Made by a program: the position numbers and the translations under genes. A DNA stretch of 7,553 nt, from assembly GCA_016932965.1 (NCBI GenBank), contig JAFGBW010000236.1, forward strand, positions 1 to 7,553, given 5' to 3'. The first letter of the stretch is position 1. Each line of letters opens with the position of its first letter. Below are positions 1-6,582 of the stretch, piece by piece. The notes under the pieces were generated by a model. The model worked only from the letters and a program-made list of their open reading frames with translations. It had not been told where the DNA came from and made no database searches. The DNA comes from Candidatus Auribacterota bacterium. Lineage in GTDB: Bacteria > Auribacterota > JAFGBW01.

Positions 1-1856
1 CCGAGCCGTTTCATGAGATCCCGCATGCCGCTGCTTTCCAGCTGGAACACACCGAGAGTATTGGCTTTGTTTAAAAGATCATAGGTCCTCGAATCGTTGT
101 CTGGTATGGCATTTATATCCAAATAGGGAAAATCCGGATTCTGTTCTCTGACCATTTTCAAGGTGTTATGCAGCACTGTCAGGGTTTTCAAACCAAGGAA
201 ATCCATTTTGAGGAGTCCGATTTTTTCACAGGATGGGCCGTCAAACTGCGTGATGACTTCTTTGTCCTGACCGGGATAAAGCGGCATCTTGTCTGTCAGA
301 TCGCCTTTGGCAATGATGATTCCGGCTGCGTGGGTGGAGGTGTTCCTGGGCAATCCTTCCAGTTTGACGGCGATATTGAATAAGCGTTCGACCTCTTTAT
401 CTTCTTTGATTAATTCACGAAAACTCGTTTCCATATCGAGTGCTTTAACCAGAGTCATTTTGGGTTCAGCCGGTATCATTTTTGCAATCAGATCCACTTT
501 GGAAAGAGGGATCCCCAGAACGCGTCCGACATCCCGGATAACAGCCCGGGCGGCTAATGTGCCAAAAGTGATGATCTGGGCCACGGAATGTTCGCCGTAT
601 GTGTTGCGCACATATTCAATCACTTCGGATCTTCTGTCGTAACAGAAATCAATATCAATATCCGGAAGAGTCATGCGGTCAGGATTCAGGAAACGTTCAA
701 AAAGAAGATCATGGTGAAGGGGATTGATTTCTGTGATGCCTAATAGGTAAGCGACTAAAGAACCGGCGGCGGACCCCCGTCCAGGGCCAACCGGTATGCC
801 TTTGGATTTGGCATAATGGATGAAATCCGCCACGATCAGAAAATAGGACACAAAACCCATTTTTTTAATGATGTCGATTTCGTGAAGCAGCCGTTCTTTG
901 ACGGCAACGGATTCATTATCCACCCGTCCTTTTATTCCCTTGCGGCATAATTCTAAAAGATATTCGTCCCTGTTTACACCAGTTGGAGGATTGAATTCAG
1001 GCACATGGCGTGACGACAGATCCATATCGAAATAACATCGTTCGGCAATCTCTTTGGTGGAATGCACTGCTTCCGGACAGAAAGCGAAAAGTTCATTCAT
1101 TTCTTGAGGGGACTTGAAATAATACTCCATGCTGCCATATGAGCCTTTGAATTCATTGATCGTGACGCCGCTGTAAATGCACCGGGCGATATCATGCGCG
1201 AAAAAATCGTCACGGTTCAGATAATGGCAGTCATTGGTAGCCGTCATTTTAAGCTTCATTTTAGCGGCGCATTCCATCAGCTTAGGATTGACGCGTTTTT
1301 CGCGCTCCAGGCCGTGATCCTGTATTTCCAGATAAAAATGCTCCTTTCCGAACAAGTTTGCGTAGAAATCCGCCACTTTTTCTGCTTCTTTGAGACGGTC
1401 CTGAAAAAGGAGGGAAAAGATTTCACTTTGCGCATTGCCGCTTAAACAGATGAGACCCTTTGCGTGCTGGGACAGGAGTTCCTTGTCTATTCTGGGCCGG
1501 TAGTAAAATCCGTCGAATTGAGCTGTTGTCAGCAGCTTGGACAGGTTTTGGTAGCCCTTTTCATCCTTGACAAGCAAAGTCAGGGTATGGGATTCAAAGG
1601 GGATCCCGCAGGGTTTTTTATCTTTCAGGTTTTTTGGAGCCACGTAAACTTCCGCGCCGATAATGGGCTTGATCCCGGCGGATTTGCAGGTCTCATAAAA
1701 ATGGACGGCCCCGAAAAGAACGCTGTTGTCCGTCATGGCCAAAGCAGGCATTTTGTATTCTTCTGCTTTTTTGACCAGGTCCCTGATCCGGCAAACACTG
1801 TCTAAAATGCTGTATTCCGTGTGAACATGAAGATGGACAAAATCCGAGTGTTTCAT
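1..1856 (-). CDS. dnaE: DNA polymerase III alpha subunit, N-terminal 618 residues (3' end outside window)
   Basis: This is the catalytic subunit of the replicative DNA polymerase. It is read by hand from ATG at 1856-1854 and stays open to the window edge with no stop or frameshift; about half of a usual ~1150-residue DnaE is present. The N-terminal PHP domain starts FVHLHVHTEYSILD (residues 6-19) and includes GAEVYV (E69) and NDCH (D209, H211). The palm has GPGRGSAAGSLVAY near 357-370 and PDIDIDFC with D401 and D403, which I equate with the catalytic aspartates at the same numbers in E. coli. The third, D552, lies in KMDFLGLKT. LGVFQLESSGMRDLM near the edge is also typical. The start is chosen because the family homology begins at residue 5 and a TAA lies in frame just upstream. 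No Shine-Dalgarno is visible; the leader is A-rich. The PHP motif II histidine is Asn44. Family length and the motifs fit DnaE, not PolC, which carries an inserted exonuclease domain. Confidence 0.97.
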   Translation of the reverse strand, partial: MKHSDFVHLHVHTEYSILDSVCRIRDLVKKAEEYKMPALAMTDNSVLFGAVHFYETCKSAGIKPIIGAEVYVAPKNLKDKKPCGIPFESHTLTLLVKDEKGYQNLSKLLTTAQFDGFYYRPRIDKELLSQHAKGLICLSGNAQSEIFSLLFQDRLKEAEKVADFYANLFGKEHFYLEIQDHGLEREKRVNPKLMECAAKMKLKMTATNDCHYLNRDDFFAHDIARCIYSGVTINEFKGSYGSMEYYFKSPQEMNELFAFCPEAVHSTKEIAERCYFDMDLSSRHVPEFNPPTGVNRDEYLLELCRKGIKGRVDNESVAVKERLLHEIDIIKKMGFVSYFLIVADFIHYAKSKGIPVGPGRGSAAGSLVAYLLGITEINPLHHDLLFERFLNPDRMTLPDIDIDFCYDRRSEVIEYVRNTYGEHSVAQIITFGTLAARAVIRDVGRVLGIPLSKVDLIAKMIPAEPKMTLVKALDMETSFRELIKEDKEVERLFNIAVKLEGLPRNTSTHAAGIIIAKGDLTDKMPLYPGQDKEVITQFDGPSCEKIGLLKMDFLGLKTLTVLHNTLKMVREQNPDFPYLDINAIPDNDSRTYDLLNKANTLGVFQLESSGMRDLMKRL

Positions 1857-1868
1857 TTTTTATTTAAT

Positions 1869-1880
1869 TTAGTGTTTCAT
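1869..1880 (-). other. Three-codon mini-ORF that duplicates the dnaE start (ATG AAA CAC TAA)
   Basis: The 10-mer ATGAAACACT occurs twice on the minus strand: at the dnaE start (1856-1847) and again at 1880-1871. The copies are exactly 24 nt apart and so in frame. The upstream copy runs into TAA after three codons. It could be a decoy or leader start, or the remnant of a small duplication. The sequence shows the repeat; any function is inference. Confidence 0.4.
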
Positions 1881-1886
1881 TAATTT

Positions 1887-2044
1887 TTTTCTCGCGCAGA
1901 GAAAAAGAGATGAAAAGTGATTGATAGTTTATTAACATTTACAGAATTTACTATATTCCCTCAAGATTTTCTCTACTGGTGGAAAGATTCAGAAAAGAAG
2001 ATCATTATTTTTATTCTGCGCCTCAGCGCCTCTGCGCGAGAAAA
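1887..2044. repeat. 158-bp intergenic element bounded by perfect 15-bp inverted repeats
   Basis: TTTTCTCGCGCAGAG at 1887-1901 is the exact reverse complement of CTCTGCGCGAGAAAA at 2030-2044. The GC-rich arm cores (1891-1901, 2030-2040) stand out from the AT-rich interior and flanks. No transposase or ORF lies inside. The form is that of a small non-autonomous MITE-like element or a dispersed intergenic repeat. No target-site duplication is clear, because both flanks are simple A/T runs. The arms could pair in RNA across a loop of about 128 nt. The element fills most of the guaA-dnaE gap, so the dnaE promoter may lie within it; the best minus-strand -10-like box is TATAGT at 1955-1950, with no convincing -35. 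Identity as a mobile repeat needs other genomic copies. Confidence 0.6.
2015..2038. repeat. Three tandem octamers at the right end of the inverted-repeat element
   Basis: On the plus strand the units are TCTGCGCC, TCAGCGCC and TCTGCGCG. They share TC-GCGC and differ at one or two bases. The last unit is part of the 15-bp right arm; the left arm carries only one unit. Each unit contains self-complementary GCGC, so alternative short hairpins are possible. From memory, similar CTCTGCG-type octamer runs occur between genes in many unrelated bacteria; I could not check this. Confidence 0.6.
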
Positions 2045-2112
2045 TTTTTATTTCTATGCTTCCGTATCAATTAATTAAATGGGCGTTGATTATTTATTAG
2101 ACCCGGATGTTT

Positions 2113-3657
2113 TTATTCCCATTCAATGGTGGCGGGAGGTTTGGAGGAGACATCGAAAACCACTCGATTGACGCCGTCTACTTCATTGATGATGCGGTTG
2201 GAGACGTGGCCCAAAAGATCATAAGGGAGGCGCACCCAATCCGCGGTCATGCCGTCGGAGCTTTCAACAGCCCGGATGGCAACGACGTTTTCATAGGTAC
2301 GGCTGTCGCCCATGACACCGACTGTTTTCAAGGGGAGCAGAATGGCAAAAGATTGCCAGATTTTTTTATACAATCCGGCTTTTTTAATTTCCTCCACCAC
2401 AATGGAATCGGCTTCCCGCAGGATATCGCATCGTTCTTTTGTGACTTCGCCTAGAATCCGGACTGCCAGACCAGGTCCGGGAAAAGGCTGGCGTCCGATG
2501 ATGTCTTCCGGAATCCCTAGAATCCGCCCTACTTTCCGCACTTCATCCTTGAAAAGTTCACGTAAAGGCTCAATGAGAGCCAGGTTCATTTTTTCAGGCA
2601 ATCCTCCGACATTATGATGGCTTTTGATGGTTGCCGTGGGACCGCCTTTGGCTGAGACCGATTCGATGACATCAGGGTAAAGGGTTCCCTGAGCCAGATA
2701 CCTGAAATGCCCTGCTTTTTTCGCCTGATCTTCAAAAACGTCTATGAAAATCCGGCCGATGGTCTTCCTCTTGATTTCGGGATCGGTTATCCCGGTCAAT
2801 CCGGATAAAAATTTTTCTTCCGCATTCGCTACCAGCAGCGTGATCCCGAAATTGGATCGGATCATGCCGCTTATTTTATTGGCTTCGTTTTTTCTGAGTA
2901 GTCCGTTATCGACAAGAACGCAAGTGAGACGATCGCCGATGGCGCGGTGGATCAATACAGATGCCACGGTGCTGTCCACTCCCCCGCTTAAGCCGCAGAT
3001 CACCCGGTCTTTTTCACCGACTGTGTTCTGGATATGGGTGATGGTCTCGCTGATAAAAGAGTCCATGCTCCAGTTGGGAGTACAGCGGCAGATTTCAAAA
3101 AGAAAATTTTCGATCATCTGGGTTCCATGATCCGTATGGGTCACTTCAGGATGGAACTGGAGGCCGAAGAGGTGTTTCTCGAGGTTCATGAAAGCGGCGA
3201 TGGAGGTGTTGTCCGAGGAGCCGGTTTTGATAAAACCAGGAGGCATTTTTACGACCTGGTCTCCGTGGCTCATCCAGACTTTCATTCTGGAAGGGATATC
3301 CTTAAAAAGCGGGGAGACGGAGTCTGCCTCGAAAAAGGTTTTTCCATATTCGGATTTGATCCCGCTTTCAACGGTTCCGCCAAAGAATTGGGTCACCAGC
3401 TGCATTCCATAACAGATGGCGAGAACCGGGACGCCGAGATTAAAAATTGCTTTATCGCAAACCGGGCTGTTTTTGTCATAGACAGAACTGGGCCCGCCCG
3501 AGAGTACGATCCCCTTGGGATTCAAGCCCTTTATTTCTTCAAAACTCACCTGACATGGTTTGATCAGCGAATGGACTCCTTTTTCGCGGATTCGTCTGGC
3601 GATCAACTGATTGTATTGGGAGCCGAAATCTAAAATCAATATGGAATCTGTTTTCAT
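2113..3657 (-). CDS. guaA: GMP synthase (glutamine-hydrolysing), complete, 514 residues
   Basis: GuaA converts XMP, ATP and glutamine to GMP in the last step of guanine nucleotide synthesis, in the cytoplasm. The N-terminal class I glutamine amidotransferase domain (about 4-190) has the nucleophile in AICYGMQ (C82) and the His-Glu pair in QFHPEV (H169, E171). The ATP pyrophosphatase domain follows with the P-loop LSGGVDS (SGGVDS at 224-229). The C-terminal dimerisation domain ends in the characteristic TIEWE. Length matches the usual 510-525. An open frame extends 20 codons further upstream, but homology starts at [14 protein letters not shown], so ATG at 3657 is preferred. No Shine-Dalgarno precedes it. 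A terminator lies upstream, so the gene needs its own promoter; TATAAG at 3696-3691 is a possible -10 without a good -35. I see no purine riboswitch in the short leader and no clear terminator after the stop. Confidence 0.97.
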   Translation of the reverse strand: MKTDSILILDFGSQYNQLIARRIREKGVHSLIKPCQVSFEEIKGLNPKGIVLSGGPSSVYDKNSPVCDKAIFNLGVPVLAICYGMQLVTQFFGGTVESGIKSEYGKTFFEADSVSPLFKDIPSRMKVWMSHGDQVVKMPPGFIKTGSSDNTSIAAFMNLEKHLFGLQFHPEVTHTDHGTQMIENFLFEICRCTPNWSMDSFISETITHIQNTVGEKDRVICGLSGGVDSTVASVLIHRAIGDRLTCVLVDNGLLRKNEANKISGMIRSNFGITLLVANAEEKFLSGLTGITDPEIKRKTIGRIFIDVFEDQAKKAGHFRYLAQGTLYPDVIESVSAKGGPTATIKSHHNVGGLPEKMNLALIEPLRELFKDEVRKVGRILGIPEDIIGRQPFPGPGLAVRILGEVTKERCDILREADSIVVEEIKKAGLYKKIWQSFAILLPLKTVGVMGDSRTYENVVAIRAVESSDGMTADWVRLPYDLLGHVSNRIINEVDGVNRVVFDVSSKPPATIEWE

Positions 3658-3742
3658 GATGTCATTATTTGGATGATAGGTTTGATTTATCTTATAACAA
3701 TGAAAAATACAGAACACACGAAAATAAATTCTCTCTTTTTGT

Positions 3743-3769
3743 TACTTTATCCATTAAAGGATAAAATAA
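3743..3769. repeat. Small hairpin between the receptor terminator and guaA
   Basis: TTTATCC (3746-3752) and GGATAAA (3759-3765) form a perfect 7-bp stem around a 6-nt loop. Three more A/T pairs are possible outside one mismatch. It sits immediately beyond the receptor terminator in the minus direction, upstream of guaA. It has no T-run after it on the minus strand, so it is not itself a good terminator. It could be an operator or an RNA-stabilising structure, or chance in AT-rich DNA. Confidence 0.4.
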
Positions 3770-3813
3770 AAAAATCCCCGTTTATTCCTATTTTTTAAGA
3801 GAGTAAACGGGGG
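3768..3813 (-). terminator. Intrinsic terminator of the TonB-dependent receptor gene
   Basis: CCCCGTTTA (3776-3784) pairs with TAAACGGGG (3804-3812), extended inward by a G-T, an A-T and a G-C pair to give about 12 bp around a 13-nt loop. Read on the minus strand, the GC-rich base of the stem is followed after one A by seven T (3774-3768). This is a textbook Rho-independent terminator about 30 nt after the receptor stop codon. It separates receptor transcription from guaA. Confidence 0.88.
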
Positions 3814-3840
3814 AATGAGTAAAAAAAATGTTATTCTTTT

Positions 3841-6210
3841 TTATTGGAAACTATATTTACCTTCCAGATAGATGTATCGTTTTTCCTGGCCCGCGGCGCC
3901 GGTGTATGGATCACCATAAAAGGTCATACGCGGGACATCGTTTTCAAAAATATTTTTTATAGTCAATTTTGTCAGAAAGTTGGAATTGAAATGGTAAGTC
4001 CCGGCAATATTAAACAGAACACGGCCATCTTCGTATATGGGACTCAAACCTGAATTGCCCGATGGAGCTCCCTCTACATCATATCCGCTGTTGTACAGCA
4101 TGAAAAAGTCGACGATAAAAGTGTTTTCCAGGAAATTCGCAAGCAGGTCTGCTTTGATCTGATGGTTGGGATAACGTGTCCATTCATCCTTGTCAGTGGT
4201 GGTAATCTGAAAATAAGTATAGGCTTCATCAGAATAAGACTGGGGCTGGGTGTACCCATAACTGATGATCAACTGGACATTGTCCCGGAGCTGGGCGTTT
4301 GCGATGAGTTCCAATCCAATGGATGAGAAGTCACCGGTGGAATTGGCATTGGATCCCATCCACCAGTTGAATCGCGGCCAGCCGAAAACAGCAGCAGTAT
4401 CAGCCGGAACGCCTCCTGAAAACCATTGATTGCCGTTCGACCAATCCACTTCCCTCTGGTACCAGACTAATGAATTGGAATAGGTGTTGTAAAACAGGTT
4501 GCAATCCAGTTTGAGTTTGTTTTCCCATATTTCCGTATGGTAATTGAATTCATAACTTTCCATGGTTTCGGGTTCCAGTGAAGGCAATGGGCCGTATCCT
4601 GCCAGGTCATGCTCTTTGCTGAAATAAGCCAGTTGAAAAAATTCATTGGCATCCGGATAACGGAACCCCTGTTGATAAGAAAGCTTGATGGTGTTAGTAG
4701 GATTGATTTCATAGGATGTGGCAACACGAAACGTGGTTTTTGAAGCATTGTCAGGCTGATAATCATATTCCCACGGAGTTCCCGGAACGATTTCCCAGAC
4801 ACCCCATGTTGTATCCGCCGGTCGCCAGGCTTCAGTTCTTGAAGACGTGATGCTGGAATACTCCACCTTGTCATAGCGGATCCCAAATGAAGCCAGCCAG
4901 GCATCTGTGATGTTGAAGACATCTTCGGCAAAAAGGTTATATTCTGTCCATTCCATATTCACGCCCAGATCTTTCGTGATATCCTCATCAAGGAAGTAGT
5001 TTTCCTTATTTTCAAAATCGCGCAATCCATATTCCAGGCCTGTCGCCAAGGAATGAGATTCATACGAGGTGGTGGTATAGATCAGCTTGATTTTTTTGGC
5101 ATTTTCCCTGGATCCGTAATATTCATAGCCTTGAGTAGTTTGTGAAGGGTCCTGCTGTCCGCGTTCATAGTATAAGTTAAAAATATCGTCATTGGTCCCC
5201 AGTTTTTCTCCGGCATCCATGTAAGTGATATCCACTCTCATATCGAGTTTATTATCCTCATTAAAATGATGGACATATTTGGGACGAATGGAAAAGATGC
5301 CGTTATAGTAATAGTTGTCTGTGTCGTTGGCATCCGGATAGATGCCATTGATGGTAGTGAAAGATTTTTGAAAAAAGGTGTTCAGATTGAAATCCCCGAT
5401 GTTGGTATAAGCGGCGAATTTGTAGCTGGGTTCAGGAATGCCCTGGGTTTTCCGGTAGCCGTCTGAGGCTCTCTCAAAGCTGATCTGCCGTTCCAATTCG
5501 CTGAATGACCTGTTGTCGGGGTCGTTCCAAGCTTTATCGTCAATGTCGGTCCCTTCAGCTTGGGCGAATCCGGCATAGAGGTAAAGGTCTTTTCCTTCAG
5601 AAAATTTTAAGCCATATCCAGTTTCCAGTTTATATAATTTATTTTCGAATCCATATGCCGCATCGACAAATCCGCCGGCATTGTCCGTTCCGTTTTTTGG
5701 AATGATGTTCACGAATCCGGTGATGGCGCCGCTTCCGTGGACGATCCCGCCCGGTCCGTCGATCACTTCGATTTTTTTTATGTCTCCCAGAAAAGGCATG
5801 TCATATAAAGTGGATTGTCCATCTGCCATGCGGTGGTTGATCGTTTGCCCGTCAAAAATGACCAGGGTTGTGGAACTGCCAGAACCTGAGAGGCCCCTTA
5901 CGGCAATGCTCGTCCCCCTGTTTTCCTGGTTGATGGCAGTCATGCCGGGAACATATTGTTCAATGAGATCTCCAATGTTCTGTGCGGTAGAATAACTGAT
6001 TTGAGTATCCGAGATGATGGTGGAGTAATTGGGTGCTTTTGTGACAGAAGTCTCAAAAAAGCCGGTGGATACGACTATGGGAATGCGTTCAAAAAGGAGA
6101 TACTCCAGACCTTCCTCAGCCGGGAAATCTTTATCATTTTCCGGATAAACATTCAATCCGAGCAAGAGTAAACAAAAGAATCCTGTTAAAAAATAAGAAA
6201 TACGATTCAT
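3841..6210 (-). CDS. TonB-dependent outer-membrane receptor, complete, 789 residues
   Basis: This is an outer-membrane beta-barrel for TonB/ExbBD-driven uptake of a scarce ligand such as a siderophore, cobalamin or glycan; the substrate is not identifiable. An N-terminal signal peptide (MNRISYFLTG then a Phe/Leu core to about 22) lacks a clear AxA cleavage site. IPIVVSTG (43-50) resembles a TonB-box region. The plug domain (about 57-172) has VRGLSGSGSS, LVIFDGQTIN and IEVIDGPGGIVHGSGA, close to the family patterns RGL, DG and GP-HGS-A. The barrel has alternating aromatic strands, GFRYPDANEFF (515-525) and LEPETMESYEF (545-555), both typical. Two putative loops are Trp-rich (462-480 and 583-617). 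The chain ends YSFQ, with Phe penultimate and not last. GAGGGG at 6224-6219 is a Shine-Dalgarno 8 nt before ATG. The gene has its own terminator and no transport partners in the window. Confidence 0.93.
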   Translation of the reverse strand: MNRISYFLTGFFCLLLLGLNVYPENDKDFPAEEGLEYLLFERIPIVVSTGFFETSVTKAPNYSTIISDTQISYSTAQNIGDLIEQYVPGMTAINQENRGTSIAVRGLSGSGSSTTLVIFDGQTINHRMADGQSTLYDMPFLGDIKKIEVIDGPGGIVHGSGAITGFVNIIPKNGTDNAGGFVDAAYGFENKLYKLETGYGLKFSEGKDLYLYAGFAQAEGTDIDDKAWNDPDNRSFSELERQISFERASDGYRKTQGIPEPSYKFAAYTNIGDFNLNTFFQKSFTTINGIYPDANDTDNYYYNGIFSIRPKYVHHFNEDNKLDMRVDITYMDAGEKLGTNDDIFNLYYERGQQDPSQTTQGYEYYGSRENAKKIKLIYTTTSYESHSLATGLEYGLRDFENKENYFLDEDITKDLGVNMEWTEYNLFAEDVFNITDAWLASFGIRYDKVEYSSITSSRTEAWRPADTTWGVWEIVPGTPWEYDYQPDNASKTTFRVATSYEINPTNTIKLSYQQGFRYPDANEFFQLAYFSKEHDLAGYGPLPSLEPETMESYEFNYHTEIWENKLKLDCNLFYNTYSNSLVWYQREVDWSNGNQWFSGGVPADTAAVFGWPRFNWWMGSNANSTGDFSSIGLELIANAQLRDNVQLIISYGYTQPQSYSDEAYTYFQITTTDKDEWTRYPNHQIKADLLANFLENTFIVDFFMLYNSGYDVEGAPSGNSGLSPIYEDGRVLFNIAGTYHFNSNFLTKLTIKNIFENDVPRMTFYGDPYTGAAGQEKRYIYLEGKYSFQ

Positions 6211-6234
6211 TTTCTCTTCCCCTCGTTAAAAATT

Positions 6235-6262
6235 TAGATATAAAAAAGATGAATAATGACAA
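6235..6262 (-). promoter_or_regulatory. Candidate promoter of the receptor gene
   Basis: On the minus strand, TTGTCA (6262-6257) matches five of six bases of a sigma-70 -35 box. It is followed after 16 nt by TATCTA (6240-6235), a weak -10 with only three of six matches. The position, just upstream of the receptor's Shine-Dalgarno, is suitable. The assignment is a guess in AT-rich DNA. Confidence 0.28.
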
Positions 6263-6388
6263 AGATTTTTTCCTCAATTTGAGAGCATAGATTTACCAAG
6301 TGAAAAAAAAGTTGTAAATTATTATTTTATTGCTTTTTTGTTATTGAATAGGTAATTCCATATGAAATTTTAAGGCTGAAAAAAGTAA

Positions 6389-6416
6389 TTGATAAATTGG
6401 TATTGAGCCATATTTG
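6389..6416 (+). promoter_or_regulatory. Candidate promoter of tRNA-Leu
   Basis: TTGATA (6389-6394) and TATTTG (6411-6416) are spaced by 16 nt and lie about 17 nt before the mature tRNA 5' end, which would leave a short 5' leader. The DNA upstream is rich in A and T runs, as in an UP element. The -10 is imperfect. Confidence 0.33.
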
Positions 6417-6432
6417 ATTTGTATTTTTTTTT

Positions 6433-6516
6433 GCCGAAGTGGCGGAACTGGCAGACGCGTTAGTTTCAGGTACTAATGGGAGTAATCTCGTGGGGGTTCA
6501 AGTCCCTTCTTCGGCA
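6433..6516 (+). tRNA. tRNA-Leu, anticodon CAG
   Basis: The full cloverleaf can be folded by hand. The acceptor GCCGAAG (6433-6439) pairs with CTTCGGC (6509-6515), with discriminator A6516. The D stem is GCG/CGC (6442-6444, 6456-6458). The anticodon stem is TTAGT/ACTAA with loop TTCAGGT, placing CAG at 6467-6469, which reads CUG. A long variable arm with a GAG/CTC stem (class II) confirms leucine. The T stem GGGGG/CCCTT has two G-U pairs around the loop TTCAAGT. The CCA end is not encoded; TTC follows the discriminator. Confidence 0.97.
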
Positions 6517-6517
6517 T

Positions 6518-6540
6518 TCACGGACATGATCGTGATTTTT
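6518..6540 (+). terminator. Possible weak terminator or processing hairpin after tRNA-Leu
   Basis: TCACG (6518-6522) pairs with CGTGA (6531-6535) around an 8-nt loop, and five T (6536-6540) follow. The stem is short, so termination may be partial. Some serA transcription could then be read-through from the tRNA promoter; no good separate serA promoter is seen in the 66-nt gap. Confidence 0.42.
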
Positions 6541-6582
6541 ATTCTAGGAGTCTGCAACATAAGCATAATAAAGGAATGAGTC

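Noticed and set aside
1464-1805. Plus-strand open frame of 113 codons opposite the dnaE PHP domain
   Set aside because: It is a shadow of dnaE, whose minus-strand translation is continuous and conserved here.
3034-3633. Plus-strand open frame of 199 codons opposite guaA
   Set aside because: It lies wholly antisense to a clear guaA with intact catalytic motifs, and its protein shows no recognisable domain.
3658-3717. Upstream extension of guaA by 20 codons
   Set aside because: The extra residues do not resemble GuaA N-termini, and the family begins at the methionine chosen.
3658-3742. Guanine riboswitch before guaA
   Set aside because: The leader is short and lacks the conserved purine-aptamer core and paired loops.
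4467-4931. Minus-strand open frame of 154 codons inside the receptor gene
   Set aside because: It is an alternative frame of the same strand within a conserved barrel region; the receptor frame is the real one.
6251-6270. Fur-like box near the receptor promoter
   Set aside because: Only a partial, low-scoring resemblance to the Fur consensus, easily expected in AT-rich DNA.
6273-6283. Short palindrome CTCAATTTGAG upstream of the receptor
   Set aside because: Arms of 5 bp around one base are too short to call an operator, although the place is suitable.
6305-6339. A-run and T-run inverted repeat in the divergent promoter gap
   Set aside because: It is mostly poly-A pairing with poly-T over a 21-nt loop, and no gene ends here that would need a terminator.
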